A stretch of 64,000 nucleotides of DNA from Phaeobacter cretensis (lineage in GTDB: Bacteria; Pseudomonadota; Alphaproteobacteria; Rhodobacterales; Rhodobacteraceae): assembly GCF_047372505.1 (NCBI RefSeq), contig NZ_JBKBEU010000001.1, positions 248,001 through 312,000 of the forward strand, in the 5' to 3' direction. The stretch's first letter is position 1. Each line of letters begins with the position of its first letter. The notes under the pieces are model-generated. The model was not told the DNA's origin and made no database searches. It saw nothing but the letters and a program-made list of their open reading frames with translations. Shown one piece after another: positions 61,884-64,000 of this stretch. A program made the position numbers and the translations under genes.

Positions 61884-62527
61884 GCGCCCGCTCCCGGTCC
61901 CAGTTTACGGCCAAGCCCCATACCATAACCACCACCCACGCCCAGGCTCACCCTTAGCGCGCGGTAGCGTTCGATCAGACTGGTCACACCAAAGGGCATG
62001 CAACCGCCCTGAAGCCGAGTGTCATCACGAAATTCATAGTAATGCGCCGCCAGCATCAGCACCGCTTGCGCCAGATCCCCCGGAAGCGCTGACCAACTGT
62101 TGGCCATTCCGGCACGCATCAGGATACGCGCATCTCCACCAGTTTCGATTGCAGGCAGCGCGCCCCCAACGGGGCGGAGCCGCGGTTGCTGGCTGTCGGG
62201 TTCCAAATGGTAGCGCGCGCTGTCCAGCAGATTTTCATCCCCAGATGCTGCCACAATTATTACCGATTGGATCAGTTGCACTGGTGCCAGTGGGAGCGCC
62301 TGCACTTGTGGATCGCGCCAGGCTGTGACGCTCATCAAAAAATCCCGCGCCAGCAACACCTTGCCGGTTCGCGCTTCGATTGCGGCAATGGCTGCACGCA
62401 AGAAGCTGATCAACACCGCATCCTGTAGACCCGCCTCGTCAAACCCGGTGCCCAGACGCAGATGCGCCTTGAACGCCTCTTGCGGCAGAACCGCCTCTGG
62501 CACCGGTGTCACTTCACTCAACATCAT
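61880..62527 (-). CDS. GTA head-tail connector, g6
   Basis: The 215-residue protein resembles phage gp6-like connectors: LPQEAFKAHLRLGTGFDEAGLQDAVLISFLRAAIAAIEARTGKVLL at the N-terminus, SWSALPGDLAQAVLMLAAHYYEFRDD toward the end, as in RcGTA g6. Tandem ATGs at 62527 and 62524; the first has GGAG at suitable spacing. It follows the capsid gene after a gap of 180 bases that contains a strong hairpin. Confidence 0.88.
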   Translation of the reverse strand: MMLSEVTPVPEAVLPQEAFKAHLRLGTGFDEAGLQDAVLISFLRAAIAAIEARTGKVLLARDFLMSVTAWRDPQVQALPLAPVQLIQSVIIVAASGDENLLDSARYHLEPDSQQPRLRPVGGALPAIETGGDARILMRAGMANSWSALPGDLAQAVLMLAAHYYEFRDDTRLQGGCMPFGVTSLIERYRALRVSLGVGGGYGMGLGRKLGPGAGA

Positions 62528-62670
62528 GTTTTCACTCCAACGGCTAATCTTTGGGGTCTGCTCTTGCTGGCTTTGCGGAATGGATCCGGGGCGGATGCGC
62601 GCCGGGCTGCTGCCGCATGACGGAAGGGAAGCAGCTGGACGACAGTGGCCTGTGGGCGCACATCCGCAGG

Positions 62671-62692
62671 CGGAACCGGGCTGCCGGTTCCG
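62671..62692 (-). promoter_or_regulatory. Stem-loop between the GTA capsid and connector genes
   Basis: CGGAACCGG and CCGGTTCCG form a perfect nine-base-pair stem with a GCTG loop. No U-tract follows. It most likely stabilises the capsid mRNA or attenuates the connector genes, since capsid must be made in far larger amounts. Confidence 0.7.
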
Positions 62693-62707
62693 TCATCGGT
62701 CCAAACG

Positions 62708-63892
62708 TTAGCTCAGGCCGAATTTCAGGAGTTTGATGGCCGCAAAGTCACTGACATCCCCACCGACGCGTTTTGTGGCATAGAACAGCACATGTGGCTT
62801 GGCGCTGAAGGGATCGCGCAGCACCCGCAGATCGGGGCGTTCTGCGATGGTGTAACCGGCTGCAAAGTCACCAAAGGCAACCGCATAGCCGTTCACATCC
62901 GCGTCGGGCATGTCTTCGGCGACAACCACGCGATACCCCATAAGCCGCGCAGGCTCCGCCGCTGCCAACCCATCCGACCACAGGAACCGACCATCGCCGT
63001 CCTTTAGCTTGCGCAGCACACCGGCGGTTTTTGAGTTCATGACAAAGCTGGCATTGGCCCGATATTGCGCTCCGAGTGAATAAACAAGTTCAACAATCGC
63101 ATCCCCATCGCCGATTTCACCCTCGACCCCGGTAGTGACATAGCCGATATTACCCCAGCTCCAACTCTCGTTGTCGATGACCGGATGATAGAGAATGCCG
63201 GTGGGCTTATCATTGCCGTCACCATTGATGAAAGAGGCCGCCTCCGCACGGGAAAATTTGTCGGCGATCCTGCTGGCCAGCCAACCCTCGATGTCAAAGG
63301 CGCTGTCATCCAGGAGACGTTGCGACGCTTTGGGCAGGGCGCTGAGTTCATGCAGTGGAATGGTGATCCGATCGATCACCGGAGTTGTGGTTTCGGCAAC
63401 CGGTGTCACCTCATTCGCCCAGCCATGACCGATATCCCCGTGATCGATCAGCACGTCATAGGATGTGGCCTCCAACGTCACCACCGACGCCACTGCGCGG
63501 ATCGAGGCAGTGCTTGTCAGTACCGATTTGACGCTCTCAGCGGTTTGTGGATCTACGAGGTAACCCCCATCACCATTGACGGTGGTTCCCATCGCCTTGG
63601 CATCGAGATCAAGCCCGCGCAGCGCGGCGTCATCACCGGAGCGCAGATAGGAATCAAAGGCTTTTTGATGGGGGGCACCGCCAGGCTCAGCAGCGGCCAG
63701 AGGGGGACGAGTGGCAAAGTGGGATTTGCGATCCAGCATGGTCATACGCTCTTCTGATTGTTTCAGTTTCAGGGAAATTTCGTCTTTGAACCCGTTGAAA
63801 TTTTGCATAAATTCCGCGACAGCCTGTTTGACCTCCTGTGGTGCGGCTTGTGAGGTAACGTCCGGGTTAGCGTTGGATTGCGATTGGCTCAT
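62708..63892 (-). CDS. GTA major capsid protein, g5
   Basis: The 394-residue HK97-fold capsid protein of the RcGTA type. It shows an N-terminal charged scaffold-like part (EVKQAVAEFMQNFNGFKDEISLKLKQSEERMTMLDRKSHF, ~residues 20-60), then FDSYLRSGDDAALRG and the capsid core with GDGGYLVDPQTAESVKSVLTSTASIRAVASV. It ends DFAAIKLLKFGLS. Ribosome-binding site AAGGAGAG. The N-terminal part is cut by the prohead protease encoded upstream in RcGTA. Confidence 0.95.
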   Translation of the reverse strand: MSQSQSNANPDVTSQAAPQEVKQAVAEFMQNFNGFKDEISLKLKQSEERMTMLDRKSHFATRPPLAAAEPGGAPHQKAFDSYLRSGDDAALRGLDLDAKAMGTTVNGDGGYLVDPQTAESVKSVLTSTASIRAVASVVTLEATSYDVLIDHGDIGHGWANEVTPVAETTTPVIDRITIPLHELSALPKASQRLLDDSAFDIEGWLASRIADKFSRAEAASFINGDGNDKPTGILYHPVIDNESWSWGNIGYVTTGVEGEIGDGDAIVELVYSLGAQYRANASFVMNSKTAGVLRKLKDGDGRFLWSDGLAAAEPARLMGYRVVVAEDMPDADVNGYAVAFGDFAAGYTIAERPDLRVLRDPFSAKPHVLFYATKRVGGDVSDFAAIKLLKFGLS

Positions 63893-63941
63893 CTGTCTCT
63901 CCTTTGGTGTCTGATGTCGGTTGGAAAGGACGCGGGGTGGC

Positions 63942-64000
63942 TTAGCTCAGGCCGACATTGGCGCCGCTGAAATCAAGTATGCGGCGTCAAGCTGGCGCCA
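63942..64000 (-). other. Probable 3' end of the preceding GTA gene (prohead protease position)
   Basis: Two frames could be the end of the next GTA gene: one stops at 63947 (ending AAYLISAAPMSA), the other at 63942 (ending DFSGANVGLS) but has a stop a few codons upstream. The sequence cut at the window edge does not settle it. In RcGTA the prohead protease g4 lies here. Confidence 0.35.

Noticed and set aside
1..64000. CRISPR array, tRNA or rRNA genes
   Set aside because: No regularly spaced direct repeats or cloverleaf-type sequences with conserved arms were found on reading.

Overview
The window looks like chromosomal DNA of a marine alphaproteobacterium of the order Rhodobacterales (Roseobacter group). 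The grounds are moderately high GC, the housekeeping neighbours rsmA, DUF4167, prmC and prfA, and above all a run of genes matching the Rhodobacter capsulatus gene transfer agent (RcGTA) from the capsid gene to the 'megatron' gene. No tRNA, rRNA or CRISPR array was seen.

Layout. 1-17.5 kb is mostly core genome: the rsmA 3' end, a DUF4167 protein, prmC-prfA, a run of two tandem ureohydrolases and a DUF1499 protein, an M20 amidohydrolase, mazG, an M48 protease, a luciferase-like oxidoreductase, a PIN protein with an RlmI-type methyltransferase, glnE, and an SbtA-type bicarbonate transporter divergent from a LysR regulator. 17.7-20.3 kb holds a TetR regulator with an operator-like palindrome, an rsgA-like GTPase gene broken by a one-base frameshift, a GNAT gene and a decayed second GNAT gene. 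20.5-30.8 kb is a complete tetronate (threonate/erythronate-type) catabolic unit: a LacI regulator facing two identical palindromic operators, a four-gene CUT2-type ABC importer, an SMP-30 lactonase, and LtnD, OtnK, OtnC and OtnI homologues ending at dihydroxyacetone phosphate. 31-34.7 kb contains wrecked IS110 and IS3 elements around a DUF2000/LysE/Lrp cluster. 35-48.2 kb is one long minus-strand operon under a FadR-type GntR regulator: a xylose-type ABC importer, a GMC oxidoreductase with a small partner subunit, an aldehyde dehydrogenase, an enolase-superfamily cycloisomerase or dehydratase, a TRAP transporter, KDGal kinase and KDPGal aldolase. A decayed IS1182-type transposase and a low-GC patch with unrecognised ORFs follow (48.4-50.6 kb). 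Then come a GNAT gene, cysE, and from 53.2 kb to the right edge the GTA structural genes g15 to g5 on the minus strand. The upstream GTA genes lie beyond the window.

How the parts work together. Two accessory sugar-acid modules, each with its own regulator, transporter and route to triose phosphate or pyruvate, sit side by side and are bordered by dead insertion sequences. This suggests an acquired catabolic island. The second module combines the enzyme classes known from 3,6-anhydrogalactose breakdown (aldehyde dehydrogenase, cycloisomerase, KDGal kinase, KDPGal aldolase) with a GMC oxidoreductase and two different importers, so its substrate is open. It is the best candidate here for an undescribed system. 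Three perfect or near-perfect stem-loops follow genes for abundant products (two binding proteins and the GTA capsid) and probably set unequal expression within operons.
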